This document shows positions 9,222 through 17,063 of a DNA stretch of 64,000 nucleotides, piece by piece (within the stretch, counting starts at the first letter, position 1; each line of letters opens with the position of its first letter). Made by a program: the position numbers and the translations under genes. The DNA is from Streptomyces canus 299MFChir4.1 (GTDB lineage Bacteria > Actinomycetota > Actinomycetes > Streptomycetales > Streptomycetaceae), in assembly GCF_000383615.1 (NCBI RefSeq), contig NZ_KB911586.1:402061-466060 (forward strand), in the 5' to 3' direction. A model generated the notes under the pieces. That model saw only the letters and a program-made list of their open reading frames with translations, did not search any database and was not told where the DNA came from.

Positions 9222-10499
9222 ATGGCCGCCACCCACAGGATTGCCGCGGGAGCCGTGGTCGCCGCGGTCTGCGCCGCCTCGCTCGCCGGTTGCGCGACCG
9301 GCACCGACGACCTCGAGGGAGGCGCCGCCGGCCCGCTGAAGGCGAAGCCCGCCCAGGCACCCCCCAAGCGGGTGTTCCGCCTGATCGGCGACGGCTCCAC
9401 CGCGTACACCGGAGCCCAGCCGCACCTGCCCAGAGCCCAGCGCCTCAAGCCCGGCGAGAAGCCCCCGCAGTTCGTGGTGTTCTCCTGGGACGGCGCCGGC
9501 GAGGACAGCCAGAAGCTGTTCTCCCACTTCCGTGAGGTCGCCAGGGCGAACCACGCGACGATGACGTACTTCCTGAGCGGCGTGTACATGCTGCCGGAGG
9601 ACAAGCGTGCCGAGTACAAGCCGCCGCAGCACTCCCCGGGCCGCTCCGACATCGGCTTCAACGACCAGCAGGGCATCGCCGACACCGTCAAGCAGCTGCG
9701 CCTCGCATGGCTGGAGGGCAACGAGATCGGCACCCACTTCAACGGCCACTTCTGCGGCAGCGGCGGCGGGGTCGGCCAGTGGTCGGTCGAGGAGTGGAAG
9801 GACGAGATCGCCCAGGCGAAGAAGTTCGTCAAGTCCTGGAAGACCAACACCGGGATGACGAAGGCCTCCCCGCTGCCCTTCGACTACGACAAGGAGCTCG
9901 TCGGCGCCCGCACCCCCTGCCTGGAGGGCCAGGAGAACTTCATGAAGGCCGCCCGCGAGCTGGGCTTCCGCTACGACACCAGCGGGGTCAACGAGCAGCT
10001 CTGGCCGAAGAAGAAGCAGGGCCTGTGGGACCTGTCGATGCAACTCGTGCCCTTCCCCGGGCACTCCTACGAGCAGCTCACCATGGACTACAACTTCATG
10101 GTCAACCAGTCCGGCACCAGGACCCAGGGCGACCCGGGCAAGTACGAGTTCTGGGGCGACCAGATGCGCGACGGCCTCCTCAAGGGCTTCCAGCGGGCCT
10201 ACGAAGGCAACCGCGCGCCTCTGATCATCGGCAACCACTTCGAGTCCTGGAACGGCGGCACCTATATGCGCGCCGTCAAGGAGACCGTCGAGCAGGTGTG
10301 CAACAAGCCCGGCGTGCGCTGCGTCTCCTTCCGGCAGCTCGCCGACTGGCTGGACGCCCAGGACCCGAACACCCTTGAGAAGCTGCGTGCCCTGGGGGTG
10401 GGCGAGGCACCGAAGCAGGGCTGGCCGGCCTTCCTGTCCGGCCGGCCCGCCCCGGCGCCGAAGGGCGTCCCGGGGGCTCCGGCGGCCAAGAAGCAGTAA
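9222..10499 (+). CDS. secreted lipoprotein with polysaccharide-deacetylase-like fold
   Basis: A 425-aa lipoprotein. The lipobox SLAGC ends a short signal peptide near residue 24. The mature part resembles NodB-type carbohydrate esterases: FSWDGAGED stands in for the first Asp motif, EIGTHFNGHF holds the HxxxH metal pair, and GARTPC matches the RxP motif. The classical TFDDG motif is altered, so the enzyme is divergent or has another substrate. The C-terminus is Pro/Ala/Lys-rich and low complexity. ATG 9222 was chosen because the signal peptide follows directly. It probably acts on the cell surface. Confidence 0.8.
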   Translation: MAATHRIAAGAVVAAVCAASLAGCATGTDDLEGGAAGPLKAKPAQAPPKRVFRLIGDGSTAYTGAQPHLPRAQRLKPGEKPPQFVVFSWDGAGEDSQKLFSHFREVARANHATMTYFLSGVYMLPEDKRAEYKPPQHSPGRSDIGFNDQQGIADTVKQLRLAWLEGNEIGTHFNGHFCGSGGGVGQWSVEEWKDEIAQAKKFVKSWKTNTGMTKASPLPFDYDKELVGARTPCLEGQENFMKAARELGFRYDTSGVNEQLWPKKKQGLWDLSMQLVPFPGHSYEQLTMDYNFMVNQSGTRTQGDPGKYEFWGDQMRDGLLKGFQRAYEGNRAPLIIGNHFESWNGGTYMRAVKETVEQVCNKPGVRCVSFRQLADWLDAQDPNTLEKLRALGVGEAPKQGWPAFLSGRPAPAPKGVPGAPAAKKQ

Positions 10500-10518
10500 G
10501 CGCTCCGCCCGGCCGTCC

Positions 10519-11499
10519 TCAGACGGCCGCCACCGCGCTGTCACCGAGCACGAACGAGGGGTCGATCTGCGCCGCCAGGTCGGCCCCGGTGCGCTCGTTG
10601 CCCCACGCCTGGGCGTTCTTCAGATGGAAGTGCACCATCTGCCGGGTGTAGCGCTGCGCGTCGCGCAGGTCGTACGTCGCGTCGGTGGCCGTCCGCAGCC
10701 GGTGCAGGGCGCGCCGGTTGACGTCCTCCAGGAGCGCGAACCGGGGCGGCCTGCCCTTCTCCAGGGCCCGCACCCAGTCGGAGTGCCCGACCGTCACCAG
10801 CAGGTCGTCCCCGACTTCGGCGCGGAGGAAGTCGAGGTCGTCCTGGCTCTGCACCTTGTTGCCGACGACCTTCAGGACGACACCGAAGTCGCGGGCGTAC
10901 TCCTTGTACTGGCGATAGACGGAGACCCCCTTACGGGTCGGCTCGGCGACGAGGAACGTGATGTCGAAGCGGGTGAACATGCCGGAGGCGAAGGAGTCCG
11001 AGCCCGCCGTCATGTCCACCACGACGTACTCGCCCTGCCCGTCCACCAGGTGGTTCAGGCACAGCTCCACCGCTCCCGTCTTGGAGTGATAGCAGGCGAC
11101 CCCCAGGTCGGCGTCCGTGAAGGGGCCGGTGACCATCAAACGGACGATGTCGCCGTCGAGTTCCACCGGCCGGGCACACGCGTCGTAGACCGGGTTGTCC
11201 TCGCGCACCCGCAGCAGCCGCGAGCCCTCGCCGGGCGGGGTGGTCTTGATCATCTCCGCGGCCGAGGCGATTCGCGGGTTGGTGCCGCGCAGGTACTCCT
11301 TGATCAGCGGCAGCCGCTCGCCGAGGGCGGGTAGCGCGGCCGCCTCCGCCTCGTCCAGGCCGAGCGCCGGCCCCAGGTGCTGGTTGATGTCGGCGTCGAC
11401 GGCGATCACCGGTGCTCCGGTGGTCGCCAGATGGCGGATGAACAGGGAGGACACGGTGGTCTTGCCGCTGCCGCCCTTCCCGACGAAAGCAATTTTCAT
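10519..11499 (-). CDS. ParA/MinD-like P-loop ATPase
   Basis: A 326-aa ATPase. The N-terminal deviant Walker A reads GKGGSGKTT (residues 7-15), and VVVDMTAGSDSF supplies the Walker B region. It resembles the CooC/ParA group of ATPases used in maturation or partitioning. Start ATG 11499 is chosen; GTG 11505 is also possible. Neither has a clear ribosome site, so a leaderless transcript is likely. It is divergent from a Fic-like gene about 100 bp away. The physiological role is unknown. Confidence 0.8.
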   Translation of the reverse strand: MKIAFVGKGGSGKTTVSSLFIRHLATTGAPVIAVDADINQHLGPALGLDEAEAAALPALGERLPLIKEYLRGTNPRIASAAEMIKTTPPGEGSRLLRVREDNPVYDACARPVELDGDIVRLMVTGPFTDADLGVACYHSKTGAVELCLNHLVDGQGEYVVVDMTAGSDSFASGMFTRFDITFLVAEPTRKGVSVYRQYKEYARDFGVVLKVVGNKVQSQDDLDFLRAEVGDDLLVTVGHSDWVRALEKGRPPRFALLEDVNRRALHRLRTATDATYDLRDAQRYTRQMVHFHLKNAQAWGNERTGADLAAQIDPSFVLGDSAVAAV

Positions 11500-11591
11500 G
11501 TTCACGAAGAGTAGTCGGGTAGTAGCTGTATGTGGCAGACGGGCGTGAAGAAGACCACTCCATCGAGGGGCGGGCGGCGAGGTTGCGTAAT

Positions 11592-11611
11592 GTCGTACTC
11601 ATGAGTACGAC
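11592..11611. promoter_or_regulatory. perfect 20-bp palindrome over a start codon
   Basis: GTCGTACTCA joined to TGAGTACGAC is a perfect palindrome whose centre lies within the ATG at 11601. A -10-like TAATGT lies at 11590, about 7 nt before the ATG, which suggests a leaderless transcript. The palindrome is a likely operator that would block both polymerase and ribosome. Confidence 0.6.
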
Positions 11612-12425
11612 AGGCGCGAACGCCGATCCGCTCGCGGCCCTGGGCTCGCTGCCCGGTGTGGCCGAGTCCGTGGAGTCCGTGCGCAAGTCCGTGGACCGGG
11701 TCTACGGACACCGTGTCATGCGGCGCCGCAGCAACGAGATCACTTCCGAGGCGGCCCTGCGCGGCGCCCGTGGCTCGGCAGCGCTGTCCGGCGCGGACTG
11801 GGCCCTCGAAGAGGTGCGTCGACGCTCCGACTTCGGCGTCGACGACGAGGCGCGGGTCGTGGGCGCGGCGCTCAGGCTGACGGCCGAGGCGGGCCAACTG
11901 CTGTCCATCTGGCGGCAGTCGCCCCTGCGGGTGCTGGCCCGGCTGCATCTGGTCGCCGCGGCGACCGACGAGGACGAGGTCGGGCGTCCCCGTCAGGCCG
12001 ACGAGAGCGTCGACGAGCCGCTGATCGAGTTGCCGCTGCCGGCCGCGGCCGAGGTCTCGGGCCGGCTGGAGGGCCTGTCCGAGCTGATCATCGCGGGCAG
12101 TTCGGCCCCCGCCCTGGTCACGGCCGCCGTCGTACAGGGCGAGCTGCTCGCCCTCAGGCCCTTCGTCTCCCACAACGGCCTGGTCGCGCGCGCGGCGGCG
12201 CGAATCGTCCTGGTCGGCAGCGGTCTCGACCCGAAGTCGGTCTGCCCGGCGGAGGTCGGTCACGCCGAACTGGGCCGCGCGGCCTACCTGGCGGCGCTCG
12301 ACGGGTACGTCTCCGGCACCCCCGAGGGCATGGCCGCCTGGATCGCCCACTGCGGCAGCGCGATCGAGCTCGGCGCGCGCGAGTCGACGGCGGTGTGCGA
12401 GGCGCTTCAGCGAGGGGCGGCGTAA
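11601..12425 (+). CDS. degenerate Fic-domain-like protein
   Basis: A 274-aa, mostly helical protein. The segment ALRPFVSHNGLVARAAARIVL (from about residue 195) aligns with the Fic signature HPFxxGNGRxxR, but the catalytic His is replaced by Arg and the GNG part is HNG. AMPylation activity is therefore doubtful. ATG 11601 lies at the centre of a perfect palindrome and has no ribosome site, consistent with a leaderless message. It is divergent from the ParA-like ATPase gene and may work with it. The Fic assignment is my inference from motif and helical pattern. Confidence 0.6.
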   Translation: MSTTGANADPLAALGSLPGVAESVESVRKSVDRVYGHRVMRRRSNEITSEAALRGARGSAALSGADWALEEVRRRSDFGVDDEARVVGAALRLTAEAGQLLSIWRQSPLRVLARLHLVAAATDEDEVGRPRQADESVDEPLIELPLPAAAEVSGRLEGLSELIIAGSSAPALVTAAVVQGELLALRPFVSHNGLVARAAARIVLVGSGLDPKSVCPAEVGHAELGRAAYLAALDGYVSGTPEGMAAWIAHCGSAIELGARESTAVCEALQRGAA

Positions 12426-12443
12426 AACCCCTGGAACAGGGTT

Positions 12444-12472
12444 GCGGCGGTACGAGGGACTCGTACCGCCGC
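12444..12472 (+). terminator. intrinsic terminator
   Basis: A perfect 13-bp inverted repeat (GCGGCGGTACGAG and its complement) with loop GGA lies 19 bp after the Fic-like gene. Confidence 0.75.
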
Positions 12473-12761
12473 TGGCATGTTCACCGGGTTACCAAGCGTC
12501 CTCGATATATTGCCCATCAGGTCGGGAACTTTGCCCGTCACCTGGTGCGGCTGGCCCGTAATCGACGGGTCGACGTCGCGTGGGTGCCCGGTGTTCATGC
12601 TCGGTCCGTGGGGCCAAATGCGTTTCTAAGGTGATCCTCTCGGATGTCCTTGGTCTCGCGGGCCGTTAACCCCTTTGTACTCCTGGACCGCAGCAAGCGG
12701 AACCCCTGGCCGTCGTTCTTTACTTTTGTCCCCAAATGGGCGCCAAGTAGTCGTAATCGCC
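12473..12761. other. intergenic region, nothing recognised
   Basis: About 290 bp between convergent genes. It is less GC-rich than its surroundings. I see no convincing ORF, RNA gene or repeat. Confidence 0.4.
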
Positions 12762-13595
12762 TCAGGCCAGGGTCGAGCGCCGCCGGTTCGCGTACCAGAC
12801 GAGGCCTGCCGTCGCCGCTGCCGCTCCTATCGCGGCGACCGCGACGAGCGCCGGGCGGGGCGGTACGGCGAATCCGGGCAGCCGCTGCTTGAGCCGGACC
12901 GGCCGGTGGAAATCGAGAATCGGCCACCCGCGCGCGAGCGCTTCCTTGCGCAGTGCCCGGTCCGGGTTGACCGCGTGCGGATGGCCTACGGCCCGCAGCA
13001 TCGGCAGGTCGGTCGCCGAGTCGCTGTAGGCGTAGCAGCGCTCCAGGTCGTACCCCTCGGACTCCGCCAGCTCCTTGACCGCCTCCGCCTTCGTCGGGCC
13101 GTACGCGTAGTACTCCACCTCGCCGGTGAAGCAGCCGTTCTCGCCCACGACCATCCGGGTCGCCACCACCCGGTCGGCGCCCAGGAGTTCGCCGATCGGC
13201 TCGACCACCTCGGCGCCGGACGTGGAGACGATGACGACGTCCCGGCCGGCGGTGTGGTGCTCCTCGATGAGGGAGGCGGCCTCGTCGTAGATGATCGGGT
13301 CGATCAGGTCGTGGAGGGTCTCGGCCACGATCTCCTTGACCTGCTGGACGTTCCAGCCGCGCACGAGTGCGGAGAGGTACTCGCGGGTGCGCTCCATCTG
13401 GGCGTGGTCCATACCGCCGACGAGGAAGACGAACTGGGCATATGCGGTCCGCAAGGCGGCCCTGCGGTTGATCAGGCCGCCTTGGTAGAACGACTTGCTG
13501 AACGTGAGCGTGCTCGACTTCGCAATGACCGTCTTGTCCAGGTCAAAGAAGGCAGCTGTGCGGGGCAAGGAGTGGTTTTCCACGACCCCGAGCAT
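12762..13595 (-). CDS. HAD-superfamily IB phosphatase with C-terminal membrane anchor
   Basis: A 277-aa hydrolase of the phosphoserine-phosphatase-like HAD group. Motif I is FFDLDKT (the nucleophile Asp of DxDxT), motif II is VIVSTSG, and motif III/IV is YSDSATDLPML. A hydrophobic helix near residues 245-265 precedes a short basic tail, so the enzyme is probably anchored with its catalytic domain in the cytoplasm. The substrate is unknown. It lies upstream of and divergent from the ssd gene. Confidence 0.85.
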   Translation of the reverse strand: MLGVVENHSLPRTAAFFDLDKTVIAKSSTLTFSKSFYQGGLINRRAALRTAYAQFVFLVGGMDHAQMERTREYLSALVRGWNVQQVKEIVAETLHDLIDPIIYDEAASLIEEHHTAGRDVVIVSTSGAEVVEPIGELLGADRVVATRMVVGENGCFTGEVEYYAYGPTKAEAVKELAESEGYDLERCYAYSDSATDLPMLRAVGHPHAVNPDRALRKEALARGWPILDFHRPVRLKQRLPGFAVPPRPALVAVAAIGAAAATAGLVWYANRRRSTLA

Positions 13596-13732
13596 AGGCG
13601 CAGCCCATTCGGCGTAAGGTGAGGCGCATGGGTTTGCCTGAGAGGGCTCTCGGGTACACCATGGAAGTCACGGATCGTTCGCGACCGTGCTAACCCGGTC
13701 CGGCTCCTCCCCCCCCGAGTCGGCCGTGGAGG

Positions 13733-13763
13733 CGACCCCCACTCTCCCCCCCGGTGGGGGTCG
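13733..13763. terminator. hairpin in ssd upstream region
   Basis: CGACCCCCAC and its complement flank an 11-base C-rich loop. There is no T-run, so it may be an RNA structure rather than a terminator. Confidence 0.4.
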
Positions 13764-13816
13764 TCGCATGTCCGGGTGGGTTTTCTCTTTCTTGCGCGGT
13801 TCTGTGACCGTACCGA

Positions 13817-13836
13817 GGCGGCTTCGGCCGCCTTTT
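13817..13836 (+). terminator. intrinsic terminator or attenuator upstream of ssd
   Basis: GGCGGC-TTCG-GCCGCC followed by TTTT is a textbook plus-strand terminator with a UUCG tetraloop. It lies about 350 bp before ssd with no plus-strand gene ahead of it, so it could end an unannotated leader or small RNA. Confidence 0.6.
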
Positions 13837-13931
13837 CCGCATGCTCACGATCCGTCACTGTGCGTAGTCCTCGCGCTGCTCCGTGGAAGTCGTACACAGC
13901 TGGCACGGGCTCACCGGTATGGGTGATGGCG

Positions 13932-13978
13932 ATATTCACAACCGCCGAGTTGTCCACAGTTATCGACCAAGATCCACA
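13932..13978 (+). promoter_or_regulatory. tandem DnaA-box-like sites
   Basis: TTGTCCACA at 13950-13958 matches the streptomycete DnaA box exactly. ATATTCACA at 13932 and AGATCCACA at 13970 are near matches in the same orientation, spaced 18 and 20 bp apart. A weaker copy (TCGTACACA) lies at 13890. Confidence 0.5.
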
Positions 13979-14185
13979 CGATTTCCGGGATCGCTGCACC
14001 GTGATTCCCACACGTCCCGCTCCGGCCGCCTTCATGGCCGGTTCTGGTTAGTCGGGCGTGTTTGGCCGGTTCGTATCGGCCGTTCATATGGAGGCCGGTT
14101 GCCGGTTCTTCACATGTTTGGGAATCGCGGGGCCGAAGGGGCCGCGTGAGAGAGGCGCCGCGCGGGCCTTTGAGGAGGCTCCCGC

Positions 14186-15322
14186 ATGGCGCGGCGAAGG
14201 GGGATGGAGACCGTGACCGCAGCCGTCACACACGAGGGACAGCCCACCGCCGGAGGGCGGCCGGGCCGGCCGTTGATCGTCACGGAGGACGAGGACCTCC
14301 TGGACGACCTGCTGCGGCTGTGCGCGGCGGCCGGGGCGACGGCCGAGGTCCATCACGGGGTGCCGCAGCCCAGAGGCAGCTGGGAGGCCGCCCCGCTCAT
14401 CCTGGTCGGCGACGACGCCGCACGGCGGGTGCGCGGAGCCACCCGCAGGCGCGGAGTGGTGCTCGTGGGCCGGGACCAGGACGACTCCGGGGTGTGGAAG
14501 CGGGCCGTCGAGATCGGCGCCGACCACGTCCTGATGCTGCCTGACGGCGAGCAGTGGCTGGTCGACCGGATCGCCGACGTCACCGAGGGCGTCGGCCGCC
14601 CGGCCCTCACCGTCGGCGTCATCGGCGGCCGCGGCGGGGCCGGAGCCTCCACGCTCGCGTGTGCCCTCGCCGTCACCTCCGCGCGTGAGGGCCTGCGCAC
14701 GCTCCTTGTGGACGCCGATCCGCTGGGCGGCGGACTCGACGTACTCCTCGGCGGCGAGAGCACCGAGGGGCTGCGCTGGCCCGCGTTCGCCGCCTCGCGC
14801 GGGCGGGTCGGCGGCGGCGCCCTGGAGGAGTCGCTGCCGCGACTGCACTCGCTGCGGGTCCTGAGCTGGGATCGCGGCGACCGCATCGCCGTCCCTCCGC
14901 AGGCCGTACGGGCTGTGCTCGCCGCGGCCCGGCGCCGGGGTGGCACCGTCGTCGTCGACCTGCCCCGCCGCCTCGACGACGGCGTCGCCGAGGTCCTCGC
15001 CCAGTTGGACCTCGGGATCCTCCTGGTCCCGGCCGAACTGCGCGCCGTCGCCGCAGCCGGCCGCGTGGCCTCGGCGGTCGGCATGGTCCTGCGCGACCTG
15101 CGGGTAGCGGTCCGCGGCCCGTACGCACCCGGCCTCGACGACCGCGAGGTGGCCCGCCTGCTGGGCCTGCCCCTGGTGGGCGAGGTGCCGGTCGAGTCGG
15201 CACTCCTGCGGCCCCAGGGGAGCGGATCACCGCCGGGGGCGGCCGCCCGGGGACCGCTGGCGCGGTTCTGCAAGGAGTTCTGGGAGCGCGCGTTGACGGA
15301 GGCGGGGGCGGGGGCGGCATGA
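14186..15322 (+). CDS. ssd: septum-site-determining / CpaE-like P-loop ATPase
   Basis: A 378-aa protein of the MinD/CpaE family found at the head of actinobacterial tad loci. An N-terminal receiver-like region (residues 25-130) precedes a ParA-type ATPase domain whose degenerate P-loop reads GGRGGAGAST near residue 150, followed by TLLVDADPLGGG and VVVDLP. In mycobacteria the homologue (Ssd) influences septum formation; in tad systems CpaE helps place the pilus machinery. The start follows a GAGGAGG ribosome site. The stop overlaps the tadA start by ATGA. Confidence 0.85.
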   Translation: MARRRGMETVTAAVTHEGQPTAGGRPGRPLIVTEDEDLLDDLLRLCAAAGATAEVHHGVPQPRGSWEAAPLILVGDDAARRVRGATRRRGVVLVGRDQDDSGVWKRAVEIGADHVLMLPDGEQWLVDRIADVTEGVGRPALTVGVIGGRGGAGASTLACALAVTSAREGLRTLLVDADPLGGGLDVLLGGESTEGLRWPAFAASRGRVGGGALEESLPRLHSLRVLSWDRGDRIAVPPQAVRAVLAAARRRGGTVVVDLPRRLDDGVAEVLAQLDLGILLVPAELRAVAAAGRVASAVGMVLRDLRVAVRGPYAPGLDDREVARLLGLPLVGEVPVESALLRPQGSGSPPGAAARGPLARFCKEFWERALTEAGAGAA

Positions 15323-16107
15323 GCATGTTCTCAGGGTTCGAACGGGTAGGCGGCGCGGGCAGGGGTTCCGCCGAGGTGTCGCGGACGGGTGATCCGGCAG
15401 CGGGTCTCGTCGAGCGACGGCTGCCTGATGGGGCACCGGTCGCCCCTGCCGGACGGCTGCGGCCGACCCCGGCCGGTGTTCTCACGGCGACCTCGGCGGC
15501 CGGCGCCGACACCGCCCACGGGCTGCTGGCCGGCGTACGGCAGTGGCTGGCCGAGAGCGGGGCCGAGCCGACGCCCGCGCGGGTGGCACAGGCACTGCGG
15601 GAGCAGGGGCGGGTCCTCGGGGACGCCGAGGTGCTGGGCGCGGCCGAGCGGTTGCGGTCCGAACTGGTCGGCAGCGGGCCCCTGGAGCCGCTGCTCGCCG
15701 ACCCGTCGGTGACGGACGTCCTGGTGTCGGCGCCGGACCGGGTCTGGGTGGACCGGGGCGGCGGACTCGAACTGACCGCCGTCTCCTTCCCCGACGCGGC
15801 CGCCGTACGACGACTCGCGCAGCGGCTCGCCGCGGTGGCGGGGCGGCGCCTCGACGACGCGCGACCTTGGGTGGACGCCCGGCTGCCGGACGGAACGCGG
15901 CTGCACGCGGTGCTTCCTCCGGTCGCCGTCGGCTGTGCCTGTCTGTCCCTGCGGGTCGTACGGCCGCGCGCGTTCACGCTCGACGAACTCGTCGCGGCCG
16001 GCACGGTGCCGCCCGGCGGGGACCAGGTGCTCAGGGCGCTGCTCGACGCGCGGCTGTCCTTCCTCATCAGCGGAGGGACGGGCACCGGGAACCCCAAGAT
16101 GTTGTGA
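15319..16107 (+). pseudogene. tadA: tadA/cpaF secretion ATPase, 5' part interrupted by the prophage
   Basis: The N-terminal 257 codons of a TadA/CpaF-type ATPase, with the usual N-terminal domain (LVGSGPLEPLLADPSVTDVLV near residue 115) running to ISGGTGTG, where the P-loop Lys codon should follow. The prophage replaces it: the reading frame continues into phage DNA as NPKML and stops at 16107. Joining 15319-16091 to 53907-54495 gives one open frame of 453 codons with an intact GTGTGKTT motif. In the lysogen the fragment lacks ATP-binding and catalytic residues and should be inactive. Confidence 0.92.
16086..16091. repeat. attL core
   Basis: CGGGAA shared with 53901-53906. The host side reads GGGACGGGCACC and the phage side CCCCAAGATG. 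A short core of this kind is expected for a serine integrase. Confidence 0.85.
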
Positions 16108-16109
16108 TC

Positions 16110-16119
16110 ACACCACTAG
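16110..16119 (+). repeat. left arm of attP-flanking inverted repeat
   Basis: ACACCACTAG is the exact complement of CTAGTGGTGT at 53877-53886. The two arms lie on opposite sides of the core when the phage is circular. The palindrome GTGATCAC abuts it at 16104. Confidence 0.65.
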
Positions 16120-16163
16120 CTAACGGCTACAGACCGTTACGTCCCCGCAGGTCAGGACATGGA

Positions 16164-16206
16164 GCGGCCCCGGTCGGCGAGGGGGAGTTCAGCCGACCGG
16201 GGCCGC
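16164..16206 (-). terminator. terminator at the prophage left end
   Basis: A perfect 15-bp inverted repeat (GCGGCCCCGGTCGGC and its complement) with a 13-base loop lies 26 bp past the last gene of the left-end cassette. It should insulate attL and the host tadA fragment from phage transcription. Confidence 0.75.
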
Positions 16207-16231
16207 GTTGGGCCCGTCCGCCCCTACGTGC

Positions 16232-16411
16232 TCACGGGGTACAGGAGCGGACGGGGGTCTCTTGGCGGGGCTGCTGCTTGCAGGTGCCGCCCTTGTGGGC
16301 GAACTGGACGAGGTGCGGCCCGGTGGGGCGGTCGTGCACGATCTCGTCGTAGGGATCGCCGGGCAGGATGCCCAGCTGGCAGCGGCAGCAGATCTTGGTG
16401 CCCTCGTACAT
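16232..16411 (-). CDS. 59-aa Cys-rich zinc-ribbon-like protein
   Basis: Last gene of a three-gene cassette. It contains KICCRCQLGI (a CxxC knuckle) and HKGGTC, enough for one zinc site. Its ATG shares one base with the upstream stop (TGATG), so it is translationally coupled. The function is unknown; such small Cys-rich proteins recur next to GntR regulators in streptomycete mobile elements. Confidence 0.65.
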   Translation of the reverse strand: MYEGTKICCRCQLGILPGDPYDEIVHDRPTGPHLVQFAHKGGTCKQQPRQETPVRSCTP

Positions 16412-16617
16412 CACGACTCCTTCCGGGAAGTCTCCGGGGCGACGGCGCAGCTCGCGCACGCATAGACCTCGATGTCGAGGACGACGGCCCCCTGCTGCCC
16501 CCGCGCGATGCCCGCGCTGACGGCGCCGCTCCAGATGTCCTTGCCGCACCAGCAGCACGCCCAGCCGTCGTACTGAGCCTTGTTCAGCTCCTGGACGGGC
16601 GGCGGCTCGGGCTTCAC
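16411..16617 (-). CDS. 68-aa Cys-rich hypothetical protein
   Basis: Carries ACCWCGKDIW and a second CASC pair near the end, giving a probable CxxC...CxxC zinc ribbon around a GAVSAGIARG segment. GTG 16617 is chosen because it overlaps the preceding stop as GTGA. Middle gene of the cassette. Homologues are familiar from streptomycete genomes but have no assigned role. Confidence 0.7.
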   Translation of the reverse strand: MKPEPPPVQELNKAQYDGWACCWCGKDIWSGAVSAGIARGQQGAVVLDIEVYACASCAVAPETSRKES

Positions 16618-16952
16618 CGCTGTATCCCCAGCTGCGCCCACAGTCCGCACTCGTCGGTGGTGATCCCGGTGAGGTGGGCGAGGCCGTTGATGAGCGTCCA
16701 GCCGGGCCCGTGGCTATAGCTGACGGGGAGCGGGTCGGCGCCCTCGGCGGTGATGCGGATGCGGTTGCCCGCGGTCGAGAGGGTCATCTCGATGACGGGG
16801 GCGCCGGCCTTGAGGACGGCGACGTACAGCTCGTGTGCGATGAGCGGGGCGTCGGGGTGCTTCACGCGGCCGGCGGTCCACAGGCGGACGTGGGCGGCCT
16901 CGATGGGCTCGCCCTTGAACGGCTTCCGCCAGGTATGACCCGACTCGGGCAT
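16614..16952 (-). CDS. degenerate HATPase (RsbW-like) small protein
   Basis: A 112-aa protein. The C-terminal half (VIEMTLSTAGNRIRI ... GPGWTLINGLAHLTG ... GLWAQLGI) follows the pattern of the ATP-binding domain of anti-sigma kinases near the G2 box, but the N-box and G1 box are not recognisable. It may be a partner-binding remnant. ATG 16952 follows a GGGGGA ribosome site. First gene of the cassette, transcribed divergently from gntR across a palindromic operator. Confidence 0.6.
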   Translation of the reverse strand: MPESGHTWRKPFKGEPIEAAHVRLWTAGRVKHPDAPLIAHELYVAVLKAGAPVIEMTLSTAGNRIRITAEGADPLPVSYSHGPGWTLINGLAHLTGITTDECGLWAQLGIQR

Positions 16953-16978
16953 AGCTGTCCCCCGGAGACAGTGGTTAT

Positions 16979-17063
16979 CTGAGTACAGGTACTGCTTATC
17001 TGTACTCAGAATGTAGCCGGGATTGGCGCTGGTCAAGGGGCAGGGGAGAGTATGTGTACTCAG
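16979..17063. promoter_or_regulatory. gntR operator region
   Basis: CTGAGTACAG (16979-16988) and CTGTACTCAG (17000-17009) form a perfect 10-bp inverted repeat with an 11-bp spacer. A third half-site TGTACTCAG lies at 17055-17063, directly after the first ATG of gntR. The region separates the divergent cassette and gntR genes, so autoregulation is likely. Confidence 0.75.

Larger units (their letters stand above)
13596..14185. other. 590-bp intergenic region upstream of ssd
   Basis: Holds no convincing gene. It contains two hairpins and a run of DnaA-box-like sequences, each listed separately, and must carry the promoters for the HAD gene and the ssd/tad operon. The stretch directly upstream of ssd is less GC-rich. 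Confidence 0.5.

Noticed and set aside
12473..12761. Minus-strand 110-aa frame near 12595-12927
   Set aside because: It is out of frame with the HAD gene over most of its length, has shadow-like composition and no ribosome site.
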